64,000 nt of DNA from Paratinospora sagittata (Eukaryota; Streptophyta; Magnoliopsida; Ranunculales; Menispermaceae): the NCBI GenBank assembly GCA_035771175.1, contig CM069592.1:38890198-38954197 (forward strand). The letters run 5' to 3'. Both the position numbers and the translations under genes were made by a program. Positions 48,804 through 60,692 of the stretch are shown in pieces. The notes beneath the pieces were generated by a model. That model did no database searches. It saw only the letters and a list, made by a program, of their open reading frames with translations, and was not told the origin of the DNA. Position 1 is the first letter of the stretch, and each line of letters starts with the position of its first letter.

Positions 48804-49016
48804 CTAAGAATCCACATACACATGAACCTTAACAGCTAACAAGAAGATGCACATAAGAGCGAAATAAAGAACGGAATGAACCAGAATCGACACTCCACTG
48901 GTCTGAAAATTGCTGAACTCAATGCATTTACCACGACCCGGAACTTGAATCAGCAAGCCAGGGGTCAAGAGTATGAACAACACCACTGCTACAAACACTG
49001 GCCCCCAATCCGCCAT
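48804..49016 (-). CDS. DUF3339 small membrane protein (array member 5)
   Basis: 70 aa from the ATG at 49016 (MADWGPV). The frame is open two codons further, but only from a GTG, so MADW is the start. Segments about 4-27 and 43-66 are hydrophobic; the loop reads QVPGRGKCIEFSNFQTSG. Ends VHVYVDS, slightly longer than member 1. N-terminal half nearest to member 1. Confidence 0.92.
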   Translation of the reverse strand: MADWGPVFVAVVLFILLTPGLLIQVPGRGKCIEFSNFQTSGVSILVHSVLYFALMCIFLLAVKVHVYVDS

Positions 49017-50879
49017 TACCACTGCCGTGTTCTTTGCTTACTGTGAGAAAAATCAATGGTGGGTGTGTGTTAAAAAATGATGAAGAAGAAGAGAAGAATT
49101 TATAGGTTATAGTAAGTGTTGAGATTTTGGGAGATTTGGAGATGAAGAAAGGAAGAAAGGAAAGTGAAGAAGAAGATGGAGGAAGCAGCAAGTCATCTGA
49201 GATTCATTTGGCGCCGTCCCATTTCTATTTGCTTTATGGGTACGTGACCAGCAAGTCGGACAAGTTTTGATGACTCTGCAATAACGGATGCCAACTTCAA
49301 TGGTGGGACCCACTTATTTATTATTTTTGTTTTTTATTTATTTAGGTTATTAGATATCCTCTGTAAATGAACGAATTAATGTGAGACCCCGTCTTTCCTT
49401 CGTTCAATTGTTAAACCTTAACACCTTATTATCAATTGTTCTACTTGACTTTAGTAGGGAGTCGAAGTCAAACTTTAAATATCGCTATGTTATTAGAAAT
49501 AAAAAATAATATAGGTGCTAAACTAATATGGGATGTCAACTCAAGATCTTGTGTAGCACCCCGCGTTCACCCCGCCTTCCTTGATCACAACATCGAGTTG
49601 TATAAATATGATGAAGTCACAATTTTATATATTTTTACCTTAATTTTTAATATTTTTAGGTTAAAAAATAAAATAAAATAATAAAAATCTTTTTAGATTG
49701 CATTTTTTAGTTTTTAAATTATTTTTAAGTATTTTAAGCTATTTTGGAAATATATTTTTAGAAAATTATATTTTGTCACATTTTTTTACTTTGGGTTCAT
49801 TAAAAATTAGTTTATTGATTTTTTTATTATTTTTTTGAGAGTTGAAAATAATTTTTAAAGGTCCTAAATATTATTTTAGAAACATTAGACAATTGTTTAA
49901 AGTAATTTATTTTTATATAATATATATTGATGTTTTACTTGATTTTTTATAAAAGTATTTTTCAGGTTGAAAATTAAATCTAATGTATTAAATAAAGAAT
50001 TCTGAAACCATATGGAATCATTCTCACCTCAGTTGCAGTAAAAAGAAGAAGGTTTCATATTTTAAGATGATCAATAAATTAAATTTAGAAAAAATAAAAA
50101 AATTCTCACCAAATGATTATGGTTTTATTTTTTAAAAATATTTTGTGCTTAATTGAAGTTGATCTAATGGAGTATTTGAAGAGAATAAAATCTTGAATTA
50201 TATGTAAAAAAATTAGTTATTTTAAAAACATATAAACTATATAAAGGGGCACCCAAACATCTCATTTCATTTTTATTCTCATTTTTATTTTTATTTTTTA
50301 AATTAGATTTATTTTTAGTTGCTCATTCAAGCCTTTAATAAGGTGATATTGCTCAAAAATTTAAAGTTATGTAAGGTTTTTTTTTCTAGTATCTCTTCTT
50401 TCTTTATCCATTTCTTTCGCTTTTTACTTGTTATTTATTGTTTTCTTTTCTTTACTTTTTTGCTTTATTTTCGTTTAAGTTAATTTAAATTCACTTTGTT
50501 TATTTTTTTATTTTTATTAATTGTTTATTTTATTTTATTTTGACTTAATTTATTTTTTTTAAAATTTAAAATGATTTGTTAAATCTTTAGACATCGACCT
50601 TGTCTAGTGTTATAATGTGTTTAAAAATATATTTTTTATTGATCTATTCAAAAAAAAAAAAAATACATTAAAATACGTTATGACTCCTGCCAATCTAATA
50701 GTCATGGGGCTCGCGTGTATATCATTGCATTGCCACCTCGTGTCAATTTTGATTATTTCCACGTGACTCTACTATAGATATTAATCCCACCTTCAATCAG
50801 ATCCTTAATAATTGCAGGGTGTGATGGGGTCTATGTTGTCTCTCTCACGCTAAATGATATAATTGCTTAAACTAAAATC

Positions 50880-51413
50880 GAAATTGAACCAACCTCTTGT
50901 CCAACTCAAATTAAATGGAACCAAAGGACTCAAATTAAATGGAACCAAAGGAAGTTAGTTTGGTTCATTTTTGGTTAATTGGTTTGAACCTTTTAAACTG
51001 TTGCAATATTTATTTTAAATTTAAAGAATATTTATTTATGATAATATAACAAAATCTTATAATTTTACAAACAAAAACTATATTTCTAATCATATAACAA
51101 GAACATATCAATATATTTATTATAAATTAACTTTGGTCGGTTCATTTTGGGTGGTTCATTTTGGGTTAGTACGATTTTCAAATTTTCAACTCACAACACA
51201 AACCGAATATGTGAAAAACCAAATCGAATTGAATGCAACGGTTCAGTTCGATTTCGTTGTTTTAGTTAAACCATTGACGTCCCAGTTTGATATAGTTTTT
51301 AAATTCTCAACCCACAACGCAAACAAAACATGTAAAAAACTGAACCAAACTAAGTCAAATGCATCAATTCAGTTCGATTTTATAATTTTGGCCAAACTAC
51401 TAACACCCCTCAC
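50880..51413. repeat. probable decayed hAT-like element
   Basis: The right end complement TGAGGGGTGTTAGTAGTTTG and repeated GGTTCATTTTGG/GGTTCAGTTCGATTT words resemble a common plant hAT-type repeat. The left end is not clear. It includes a direct repeat of AAATTAAATGGAACCAAAGG (about 50928 and 50947). Confidence 0.35.
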
Positions 51414-51593
51414 TAGGACGTTCTTGGCATGCTGTTGATTTTAGTATTAGCACATTAGAACGATCACTATTCCAAATCTCATGTTGTCCACACCTATATA
51501 TATAATCCAATGTATTGAGTATTTGGCAAAGATGTATATATACCAATGTGGTTACAATTTTTATTTATATATGATTTTAGCGTCACTATATAT

Positions 51594-51802
51594 TTTTTCT
51601 TGTTATCAAAATTCTGGTGCTCAGGTGGTCTCTTCCTTCCGCTTCACGACAAGACTAATCCACTTGGACTCGAGGTTACGGTCGGTCGTCTAAACGAAAA
51701 TCTCTCTTAATGGGGTTTTCTATATCTACAAATATTCAAAATCGAGACATTTTTTTTAAGCGACTAGGGCCATTTCCACATAAGCCAACCCTCGTTAGTT
51801 AA
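51594..51802 (-). mobile_element. SINE, same family as 29795-30001
   Basis: Flanked by GTCACTATATAT (51582-51593) and GTCACCATATAT (51803-51814), one mismatch in 12. T-rich tail at the left, tRNA-like head at the right. The body aligns with 29795-30001 (GGTGCTCAGGTG, ATCTACAAATATTCAAAA blocks). Confidence 0.75.
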
Positions 51803-52574
51803 GTCACCATATATGATGTCAATAGGAAGACTTCTTTATACAAAAAAGAATATTGGTTAGGTAAGTTGAATATAACAAAAAAAAAAGTGTTGACGAGGTG
51901 TGTATGCAAGTTAAAAATTGAGAAAGATATATACAAAAAGAAAATTTAGAGCTACTTAAGTTGAATAGTAAACAAATAAGCTAGCTGGCGGGAATTAATT
52001 AATAGGCAACTTGTACCAACCAAAGGGTTTGAAAAAGTAAAAGGTAAGTATATATATATATAAAATTAAATTTCATTTGGCCCCAAGATTAAATATAACA
52101 TATACAAATGCTCGTATATATTTTGTTTTTCTTGGTTATGCACAGATAGCTAATATTATTCTATGCGTAATTAATAAATGTTAAGATTACACTCGGTAAT
52201 AATATGTTTAAAATATAATTGGATGAGTAGTAAGGGTGATGTGGACGACAAACTTCAAGATTAGTTGATTTCAAAATGGATATTATTAAAAATAAATAAT
52301 TAACTAAGTGATGCAATTGAAAATGCATTCCAATTGAAAATAAATAATAATTGTACTGGTACAATTATTTGCACCAGTACTATAGCATAATACAAAGAAA
52401 AATCAATAGAGTTATTATTATTATTATTATTATTATACATTATAACATTATTTGAAGATTTTGATGATTTAATTAGGAGATTGAAAAAAGTACTAATCTA
52501 CATAGAAAGAAAAAAAAATAAAAAGAAAGAAAGAAAGAAAGAAATAGTGGTTGTGATGAGAAAAAGAATTTTCG

Positions 52575-52799
52575 GTACCAACAAGAGATTGGTTCACTAA
52601 TTTGAAGAGCGAAATATGAGGTTCGGTTAAAAGACTAATTACGAGTTTGAGTTCGTTCTCGTCCATCCCTGTTGGAAAAGATGTCATTGTCCCTATAAAT
52701 ATTCGAATTCGAAATGATTAGTCTCGCTTCAAAGAAGAAGAAGACACCTATCGAGTTTCAAAAAATCGATACCACAAAAAAAAAAAAAAAAAAAAAAAA
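52575..52799 (+). repeat. possible SINE or retroposed sequence with A tail
   Basis: A segment with GATTGGTTCACTAATTTG and ACGAGTTTGAGTTCG (weak A- and B-box likeness) ends in a run of about 25 A at 52776-52799. No clear target duplication is seen, so the call is tentative. Confidence 0.3.
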
Positions 52800-53356
52800 T
52801 TGTCCGCAACTCATTTTCTTGTAAACTTATAAGAGGACAATAAGTCAACATGATTCCCTAATCAAGACCAAGAGAAATTAAACCTTATCTTCTTTCTATG
52901 AATTGGTACATATTTAATCTATTCCACGTGCAGAATGTTTTCAATGAAAAAAGCCCAACGTTGCTACAAGTCATTGTTGCATTATTGAAATGAGAAAATC
53001 ATATTGATTGAAATAACCCGAAAAGAATTTTGATGTGATGTTCTTTTATATTTCTTTGCAAATAGTACTTAAAACTTCATTTTCCTCAATTCCACTCTTT
53101 TATTTTTTATTTTTCCATAATATCTAACATTTTAATATAAACATCTAATAAATTTATCAGGTTCTACTTAAAAAACAAATAAATAAATATATATATATAT
53201 AATTTGAGGCACCTGTATCAACTAATTACAAGGACAAGCCCCGCTGAGACAGAAACTGGCATTCTATGTAGATGACCTAACAAGTAATTTATGGTGTAAA
53301 ACAATTTTTTGGGACAAAGGCCGCATTTACCCGGGACTTGAACTGTGTGTTTTATA

Positions 53357-54005
53357 TAGTGGTAAAATTGAGTTGGGTCGGGTGTCAAATTTTTGTCTCT
53401 TAACTCATCTGACCCGATGAGGTCGGGTCAGGTCGGTCGGATTGGGCCTCAATTAAATAGTTTATTTTTTTTTAAAGCTTAATAATTACTATTTAAGCTT
53501 ATATTAGTAATAAAATATGTTGGATTATAATATATTCGGCTTATTAAACTACTATTTAAACTTTAAAAGATAAAATTTTTATTTTTTTATAAGAACTCAT
53601 ATATATATATATATACAAGTCAAACTACTATTAAACTTTACTTATGAGAATGAGGATGAATAGAGAGTTGATGAGCTTTTATAAAGAACGAGAGTCTCTC
53701 ATTCTTTTTAACAAGCAATGTAAGACTAAAATAAAAAATTTTCTCTTCTAGTCTCAAAACATCCATCTTATTCTATTATTCTTACCATTTAACTCAACAA
53801 CTCAAAAAATTAGTTAAGGGTTATGAGTTTTCTTAATTAGAGGCCTTGTATGTAATAATTTTTTAGTATTATTATATATATATATATTTTTTAAATGGTC
53901 AGGTCGGGTTGGGTTGCTCAAAAATTAATCTAATCAACCTGATATATCAATCAAACCCGACCTGAAATGATAGAATTTGGTCAGATCGAGTTATTTACAT
54001 CCCTA
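53357..54005. mobile_element. hAT-like non-autonomous element, 649 bp
   Basis: Left end TAGTGGTAAAATTGAGTTGG and right end complement TAGGGATGTAAATAACTCGA form worn terminal inverted repeats. Flanks GTTTTATA (53349-53356) and GTTTCATG (54006-54013) match at 6 of 8. Subterminal GGTCGGGT motifs occur at both ends. No transposase frame. Confidence 0.55.
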
Positions 54006-54746
54006 GTTTCATGGATAATGAATTACAAGTACGCACCATTACCGTTACTAACGCCATTAAGTCCTTGGTGGGCACAAACGTTTTTCAGTCTTCTTAAGAG
54101 TATTTTCGATGCAAAAATAAATTATATTTTAAAAAAATATTTTGTCATTAATGTCAACAGACTTATTTTTTATATGACATAAAATTAAATTTTATAGACA
54201 ATAAGTTAAAAAAGTGGTCTTTAATGCTTTAATAAATTATATACATTTTGATGAAATGTTAAATATATTTTTAATTTTTTTTAATGGTATAATTATAATA
54301 ATTTAATAAGTTAGTAATAAATGACTATCTAACAAACTGCCTAAAAGTAGATGGTTATGTTGATAATTTTTTATTTATTTATTTTTATTTTATTAATTCA
54401 GTTTGATATTGAATGTCAATAATTATATTAAAAAAAGTTTTTTTTTACGTAATATTTATGTATTTTACGTTTAATTTTTTCGTAATCCCGGAGCGGAGAT
54501 GCTCTAATAAATTTAATGGCTGAGGCTGGAAGCCACCAACCGTTTCAGTCGGTCGGTCGCATTGAGTCAACCTTAGCCAAAAAACGAACCTCTGAAGCTC
54601 TCGAAATTCAAATGAACCGTCCGATTATCCTCGCGACTCTCGAAACGGAATAAAGTAGCTTCGCAATCACACGCTCTCTTAAGCTCTTTCTTCCTTCGAC
54701 CTGGTTTCGGAAACGCTTCCATTTTTGTATAATTCCCACTGTTTCC

Positions 54747-54753
54747 TATAAAA
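54747..54753 (+). promoter_or_regulatory. TATA box of the CAMTA gene, with a CGCG box just downstream
   Basis: TATAAAA is followed 10 bases later by ACGCGCG, which fits the CAMTA binding consensus. The translation start is at 55014, so the leader is about 230 bases. Self-regulation by CAMTA is possible but only inferred. Confidence 0.5.
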
Positions 54754-55013
54754 CCCCAACCTCACGCGCGAACTCTTCATTTTCTCTAGAGTTTTTGTTT
54801 CTTTTTTTTCTTCTTCTTTTAGTTTCTTTGTTCGAGTTTTTCTGCAATTCTTAGCGTTTTCTTCAGTTCTTCAAGCTCGCTTGACCAGGTATCTGTTGCA
54901 ATCGAGTTTCAATCGAGCTCGTGAAGCTCCGTTGTGAGTTTTTAAGTGTCGATGGATTCGGAATTCATTAGTTTGTAGCTTGAAATTAACGAGTGTTTGA
55001 TCTTCGCGGACGG

Positions 55014-58000
55014 ATGACGATGGAGCACAGTAAGGATTTCAGCTTCTTCTTTGTTTCGTTTTTTATTCTTTTATACTTACGCATACTATTTCATTAAGCT
55101 TGTTGAAGCTCAATTTAATGTTTCTTTTTTGGTTGAATGACTTTCTGGTATTGAACATGTTTGACAAATTGATGAGTTCAGAGTTGAGATATTTTGGTTC
55201 TGCCGCAACTTTTTGTTTTTGTTTTTTTAAAAGAATTGGCAAGTGTTTGATTAGACATATGGCTTGAGGCTGGGAGTAGAAGACTGTTAACGGACCGTAG
55301 GTTTTTCATCGAGATGCGTGGCGTGCTCTGGTTTCTTTCCCCAATTTTGAAATTACATTTGATAAGTACCTCGTGAACGCGGTCACATGGAATTGACTTT
55401 AAGGTTTACCGCTACTACCATTGGTTGTATGGTAACTTTTACCGTGGCTCATGGAACTATTGGAGGAATTTATCCGTGCAAGTGGTCAAAACAAACAGAT
55501 TAAAAAACAAAAAGTACATTGTAACCGAAGATATATATTGTTATTGTTCTCTATTCAGTACGTCAATTAATCTGAATGTCATTGTGTGCAGCAACATTAT
55601 ATTATCTCTGTAATACAGTATCTAATGCTTGTATTTTGGCAGTAGCGGCACGATATGATGCTGAATTAAAAGCAAATGTAGATAGTTTGTATGTAGATTC
55701 GTATGTCACTAATTTGTTTAGCTATACCTATGTTTAAACTGAAGCGTAAAGCTAGCTGGAAATGAAATAGTGAATTAATCCACTCAGCAAGCTGGAACTA
55801 AATCCTCTGTACATTAGAAGAAAATAAAAATGGAGAGCCATCCGATTATTGCTCAACACTTTAGGACATGTATGTAAAACCCTTTGACATGCTTTAATAT
55901 ATTGCATTTGATGGATCTTTGATAATTTGACGAACTTCAAATTACGAATTGTTGCATGAAAGTGGAAACATCTACATCTCAAGGACTTCTCACCTTGTTT
56001 TGACCAGTTGAATTGCTTACTGCTTACACATAGTAGTCATTTAGTTTGATAGTAGATACTAGATACTCTATGTCTAGGTAATTGCCACTTTTTGTTGAAG
56101 ATTGAGCATACTTTAGTGAGAGTCAGTTTCTTAACAGTGTTATGCTGTCGTTTTGTTAATCTATACATCCAAACTCGCAATTCTTAAACTTTTGTTTTAA
56201 AGATTACCTGTTTCCTTAGAAAATAATTACGTGTTATGACTAGAAAAAGCTCAACAAACTGATCATACAATTTTTGACTGCTTTATCTGTCCAATGGCAG
56301 ATTATGATATACAAGAGGTACTTCAAGAAGCGAAGAATCGTTGGCTAAAGCCTCCAGAAGTTCATTTCATTTTAAGGAATCATGAAAAGTATCAGCTCAC
56401 TGAAGCACCTCGTCAAAAGCCACCTAGTAACCTTCATATTCTTCATATCTTGTTGCTTACAACCATTACCTGCAATCCTATTTGTCAAGTTTATTACATA
56501 ATCTTTGCAGTGATTGTAGTTAGGCATTGGGTGATTTTAGAACACCCAAGTGACCGTATCAATGTAGATTTGCAATGACTGAATTTGTCAATAGGTGGCT
56601 CTCTGTTCCTTTTCAACAAGAGGGTTGTACGATTTTTCCGTAAAGATGGTCATAATTGGCAAAGAAAGAAATCTGGGAGAACAGTTGGGGAAGGACATGA
56701 ACGACTCAAGGTTTGTTGAAGGTGTTTAAATGGTTTTAATTATGAGAGTTTCCAAGTTGAACTGTCTCCTTTTATCAATTGATCGACTTCATATTAGATG
56801 TGCTGTGAACGGTCTATTCTTGGGAGCTACATTTCTAAAGTTCTTTAAACTTGCTGAATTTCAGTATATTTAGTTTTATACTTAAGACCTTCTTTTCTTT
56901 CATATTTCAGTTGGCATGGAATTGGAAATACTTAAATGAGTACAAAGCATTATCGACTTCTATGAGAAATTACAAAAATGTTAAAAAAATTGCTTTGGAA
57001 TTTTGAGAAATGGTAGAACTTACTCATTGAATAATTTTATACTACGATCAACTACTATTTCAATGACAAAATGGAAAATTTATGGAGTGCTATATTTGTT
57101 GACAAAATCATTTGAGAAATAGGTGCTCTCATGCAAGGTAGTCAGAATTGTGAATCAGAAGTGAATCGGTGGGATCCTTCTAAATCGAATCTGGATTCGA
57201 ATCGATGAATCGTAGGGTTCAGGATACAATTGCGAATCCTATATAAATTTAGTTTTTAGAGACATTTATTTGTATTCTCAATGTTACATTAGATTTCCAT
57301 TATAAATTTTAATATCTTGTTTTTTATTTGTGATTTAATCTATTAAATCTATTCATTAAATTTCAATATTTGAAGTTTCAAATATTGAAACATGATTTAA
57401 ATTAAATAAAGTTTATCCAAACTAACACCTAAAAAAGATTTAGAGCATGATTTCGAGCCAAAAAAAAAAGAAAGAAATCTATCAACCCAAGAAAAAATTG
57501 AAATCAGTTAGTTAATATGAAACACTTAGCAGAAAAAAAGAAGAAGGAAAAGAAGGTTTTTTTGTTGTTGAGCGTGAACACGAGGAGGCAAAAAAAAATC
57601 CACTGAATCAGTCTGAATCGCCAAATCCCACGTGAAACACACGATTCACACAGATTTAGACTGATTTATGGAAGGATTCATAGGTGGGATCCATATCGAT
57701 AGAAGGCGAATCAAATCACGAATTGTAGGATTCATAGATTTGAATCAGGATTCTGTCAACATTGCTCTTGCGGTTAGATATATCAGGCAAACAAGTGGTA
57801 GGTCTCTAGCTTTGATACCAAAATAAATATAAAAACAATTGATCTTTCAAGTAAAGGAGTCAAGGTTATTAAACATTAGGCTTTATGGGCTAGAAAATAG
57901 GCTTGGGGTTAGAAGTTGTTTTTAGGTAATTCTTACCAGTACTAGACTTGTTTGAAAAAGAGAGTGAAAATGTCGAACTTCCATGATAACTCAGTGATGG

Positions 58001-60692
58001 AGTTCCTACATGCCTCCATAATATTAAGCGTTTTTATTATGGAAGTTTATTCTGTCTTCACGTATGAAAGGTCAAGCGGATACTTTCTCCTATGAAATGT
58101 TGTATGCACTGACTGTCAAAAACTTGATAGACACATCCAATTTCTATTTTTGGGAATACTTTTTCATATGTTCATTATGTGTTGAAACAGGTCAATAACA
58201 TTGGTGTTGTCTTTTCATGGTAAAAGTATATGGATGATTATATTGTTAGCTTATGCCCCTATGCTTACTTTGAACTGTTTTCTTCTCTTATAGCTTCTAG
58301 TTTGTGAATCACATTTTATATATGTTTATGTTATGGCTAGGTTGGAAATTCAGAAGCATTGAATTGCTATTATGCACATGGAGAAGAGAATCGCAATTTT
58401 CAAAGGAGAAGCTATTGGATGCTGGACCCGTAAGTTATATGTTATTAACTAAAACCTAGGTTTTTTTTTCTGTTTTTTTCTCTGGAGGGAGGGTGTAGTT
58501 CTTTTAAGTGCTATGATTGCTTTGGTGTACTTTTTCACTGATGAAAATTTACTTTCTTAACTCAACTCAATTCAACTAAGCCTTTTTCCAACTACATGGG
58601 GTTGGCTACATGAATTTGTTCCTCCACTCTGCTCTATCAAAGGCTAAGTCAACCTTTAAATTACAAGAAGTTAAAGCATTTTTAATTATAGTTGATAATT
58701 TACTTTGAAGAGTATTAATGTTTGTCAGGCTTTCAAAAATTGGAAAGAAACAAGTTTGCAACACCTATTTTTAATAAAATACTTTTTTAATAAATAAAGA
58801 TCAATAATTTTTAAATATTTAAACCATTAATTTAATAATTTAATAATGTTAATTATTTACACATTTGATTAAAATTTTAATTTTATAAAGAGTGTAGCAT
58901 ATATGTATTTAGTTTATTTTGTATATTATAGTTTTTTACAAATTAGTAAAATTATAAAAAATAGAAGAAAGAGTGTAAGGGAGTTAAGGGTAGTTATGTC
59001 GTTGTTAACATAATAGCTAAAAAATAGAAAAGATAATGACACCACGTGAAATCATAAGGTTTAGAATTTTTCATTATTATATTATGTTATTAAATATAAT
59101 TTAAGCTAATGGTTGATATGTAATTGCAGTTGGTCTACCAATCAAATGAATATATTTGTCTTAAATCTTAATGTCCTCACTATGTGCTGCCAACAATATT
59201 GGTTGTTATGTGTCCCTAGTTGGACTTGGACATGTGCATGATGCAGGATGCCCGTGATCACGGTGTTCCCCTCGATATTATTGATTACGACGATATTCGA
59301 CTGATTTTATTTCCTTTCTATTATTTAGATTTATTTCCTTTTTATTATTTAGATTTATTTCCTTTTTATTATTAAGATTTATTTCCTTTATTAGTAATCA
59401 ATAATATCGGGGGAACACGGTAATTTTTGTTTGGAAACACCTAGTTTCCTAATTTAGGTGATAGATGAGTTTCTATTTTTGAGTAGGTTAGATTATTATA
59501 TATTGAGGAGATTGTAATGTAAAAGGCACGTTTGATGAATTGAATAATATTGCTTCCTACTTTCTTGGCTTTCTCTTCCTTCTCGCCATTAGTGCAACTA
59601 GTGCACATGCCTACGAATTAGTTAGTTTGTCTAGTGAATTGTAAAACTAACTGGTTACTAACATTTTTGAGGAGGAAGGAATGGACATGTAAATAGAACT
59701 CCTTTAGACCTATTAGTGGATTTTTCATTGTAGATAACAACTAAAGATTTGGAAATATGGGAGGTTAAGAAGTGGTACACCAGCTATGAGATCATATATT
59801 CAATTCCAACCAACCATTTAAAAAAAAAAAAAACATTTTAGAATATGCATTGTTATCAATAGAATTGCTTTCATTCTTATCAGGATTTGTCCACATAGAT
59901 ATTTTACTAAGAATTAAGAAAATATGATGTTATCTAGTCACTACATTAGAGTAGTTGGGACAGAGATGATGGAGTTCTAAGGTGTAACAGAGCACAAAGA
60001 TGGAGACCTCCCCCAAATAAAATCAAGATGAACACAGATGCAAGCCTTGGACCGTTGGGGGGAAATTGGTATTGGTATTGTGATAAGGGATCATCAGGGA
60101 CAGTTTCTGGCACCGATGGCAGGTCATGAAAGTGGAGATCTTTCAGTGCCATGTGCTGAATTATATGCCATAAGGGCAGGGCTTGAGTTCACAGTGGATT
60201 GTGGCCTTCCTATTGATATATTAGAGGGTGATTCATCCTCGATAATGGCTGCTTTGAGTAGAAAGGACCAAAATTTCTTTGAAGAAGGGGAGCTTGTGGA
60301 AGACTGCAGAATTCTCCTCCAAACAAGAAACATCATTTCCGTTTCGGCAGTCCCCAGGGAATGTAATCATGTAGCTGATAGACTTAGTTATGTTTGAATG
60401 TATCCCAAGTATGACTAGGGGATATTTCACCTATTGTTGCTGACATTATAACTGAGGAGGCATTTCCTCTTTCTTTTGTTTTTTAATGATAATGGTTTGT
60501 TTCCTCTTAAAAAAAAATATATATATATATTTGAGTAGTTGAAAAACATTTTCTGTTGAACGTGCTCTTATCTGTAGCACATACATTATTATTATTATTA
60601 TTTTGAAAATGCCATATTTGGTTATATTGGGCATTTTCTTTTGCAGGGCATATGGGGACATTGTTCTAGTCCACTACAGAGACATCAGTGAG
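55014..60692 (+). CDS. calmodulin-binding transcription activator, CAMTA4-like (5' part; runs past the window)
   Basis: CAMTA proteins are nuclear calcium/calmodulin-responsive activators that bind CGCG boxes. Five coding exons are visible: 55014-55029, 56301-56426, 56595-56710, 58341-58429 and 60647-60692. All junctions keep frame and give 131 residues. These are most of the N-terminal CG-1 DNA-binding domain: RWLKPPEVHFIL, GSLFLFNKRVVRFFRKDGHN, WQRKKSGRTVGEGHERLK, VGNSEALNCYYAHGEENRNF and YWMLDPAYGDIVLVHYRDIS. YWMLDP (rather than YWLLD or YWML(E)EE) and KYQLT favour CAMTA4 over CAMTA1/2/3/5. The TIG domain, ankyrin repeats and IQ motifs must lie beyond 64000. An in-frame ATG at 56294 is bypassed, because splicing at 56300|56301 joins exon 1 in frame. 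Introns 3 and 4 hold transposon sequences. Confidence 0.9.
57134..57764. mobile_element. hAT-like element in CAMTA intron 3
   Basis: Left end CAAGGTAGTCAGAATTGTGA and inverted right end CAATGTTGACAGAATCCTGA align without gaps. Subterminal GAATC/GATTC words recur at both ends, as in the copy at 47896. The 8-bp flanks (CTCTCATG / CTCTTGCG) are worn. Same family as 47896-48174, with a longer centre. Confidence 0.65.
58558..58640 (-). mobile_element. RTE-type LINE 3' end remnant in CAMTA intron 4
   Basis: On the minus strand: GATAGAGCAGAGTGGAGG (DRAEWR, the conserved C-terminal motif of plant RTE proteins), then CATGTAGCCAACCCCATG and a GGCTTAGTTGAATTGAGTTG end. This short 3' sequence is widely scattered in plant genomes. 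A related sense-strand fragment is at 7840-8012. Confidence 0.55.
59260..59421. repeat. hairpin of 28-bp inverted repeats around a 24-bp tandem repeat
   Basis: ACGGTGTTCCCCTCGATATT with the next bases (59260-59288) is inverted at 59394-59421 with only small differences. Between them, TTTATTTCCTTTTTATTATT plus TAGA repeats about 3.7 times (59306-59393). It may be part of an LTR, since an LTR-like stretch follows, or a small foldback element. Confidence 0.65.
59985..60397 (+). pseudogene. RNase H-like domain of a non-LTR retrotransposon (frameshifted remnant)
   Basis: Codes for a plant LINE-type RNase H domain (the reverse-transcriptase-like RVT_3 group). The start is in one frame (KIKMNTDASLG, with the first catalytic Asp); the rest is in the next frame (GIGIVIRDHQGQF, CAELYAIRAGLE, LEGDSSSIM, RECNHVADRL), so a frameshift lies near 60050. 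All four acidic motif regions can still be seen. The stop at 60395-60397 is followed by an A-rich tail near 60510. It sits in sense orientation in CAMTA intron 4, 250 bp before exon 5. It is most likely a 5'-truncated LINE, not part of the CAMTA protein. Confidence 0.7.

Larger units (their letters stand above)
49320..54740. other. repeat-rich intergenic region before the CAMTA gene
   Basis: Very AT-rich. It holds a hAT-like decayed element (about 50880-51413), a SINE with duplication (51594-51802), a possible retroposed segment with a 25-base A run (52575-52799), a hAT-like element (53357-54005) and short trinucleotide and GAAA repeats. No gene is supported. Confidence 0.5.

Noticed and set aside
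56294..56578. ATG in front of CAMTA exon 2 (MADYDIQ) as the gene start, and the frame running on to 56578
   Set aside because: Exon 1 at 55014-55029 joins in frame at the AG ending at 56300, and the reading after 56426 is intron; the CG-1 domain continues only through exon 3.
58480..59240. Additional CAMTA exon between exons 4 and 5
   Set aside because: The CG-1 domain is continuous from exon 4 to exon 5 (MLDP|AYGD), leaving no missing residues.
60038..60397. RNase H-like frame as an exon of the CAMTA gene or a separate host gene
   Set aside because: CAMTA exons 4 and 5 join perfectly without it; it carries a frameshift and looks like a LINE remnant with an A-rich tail.
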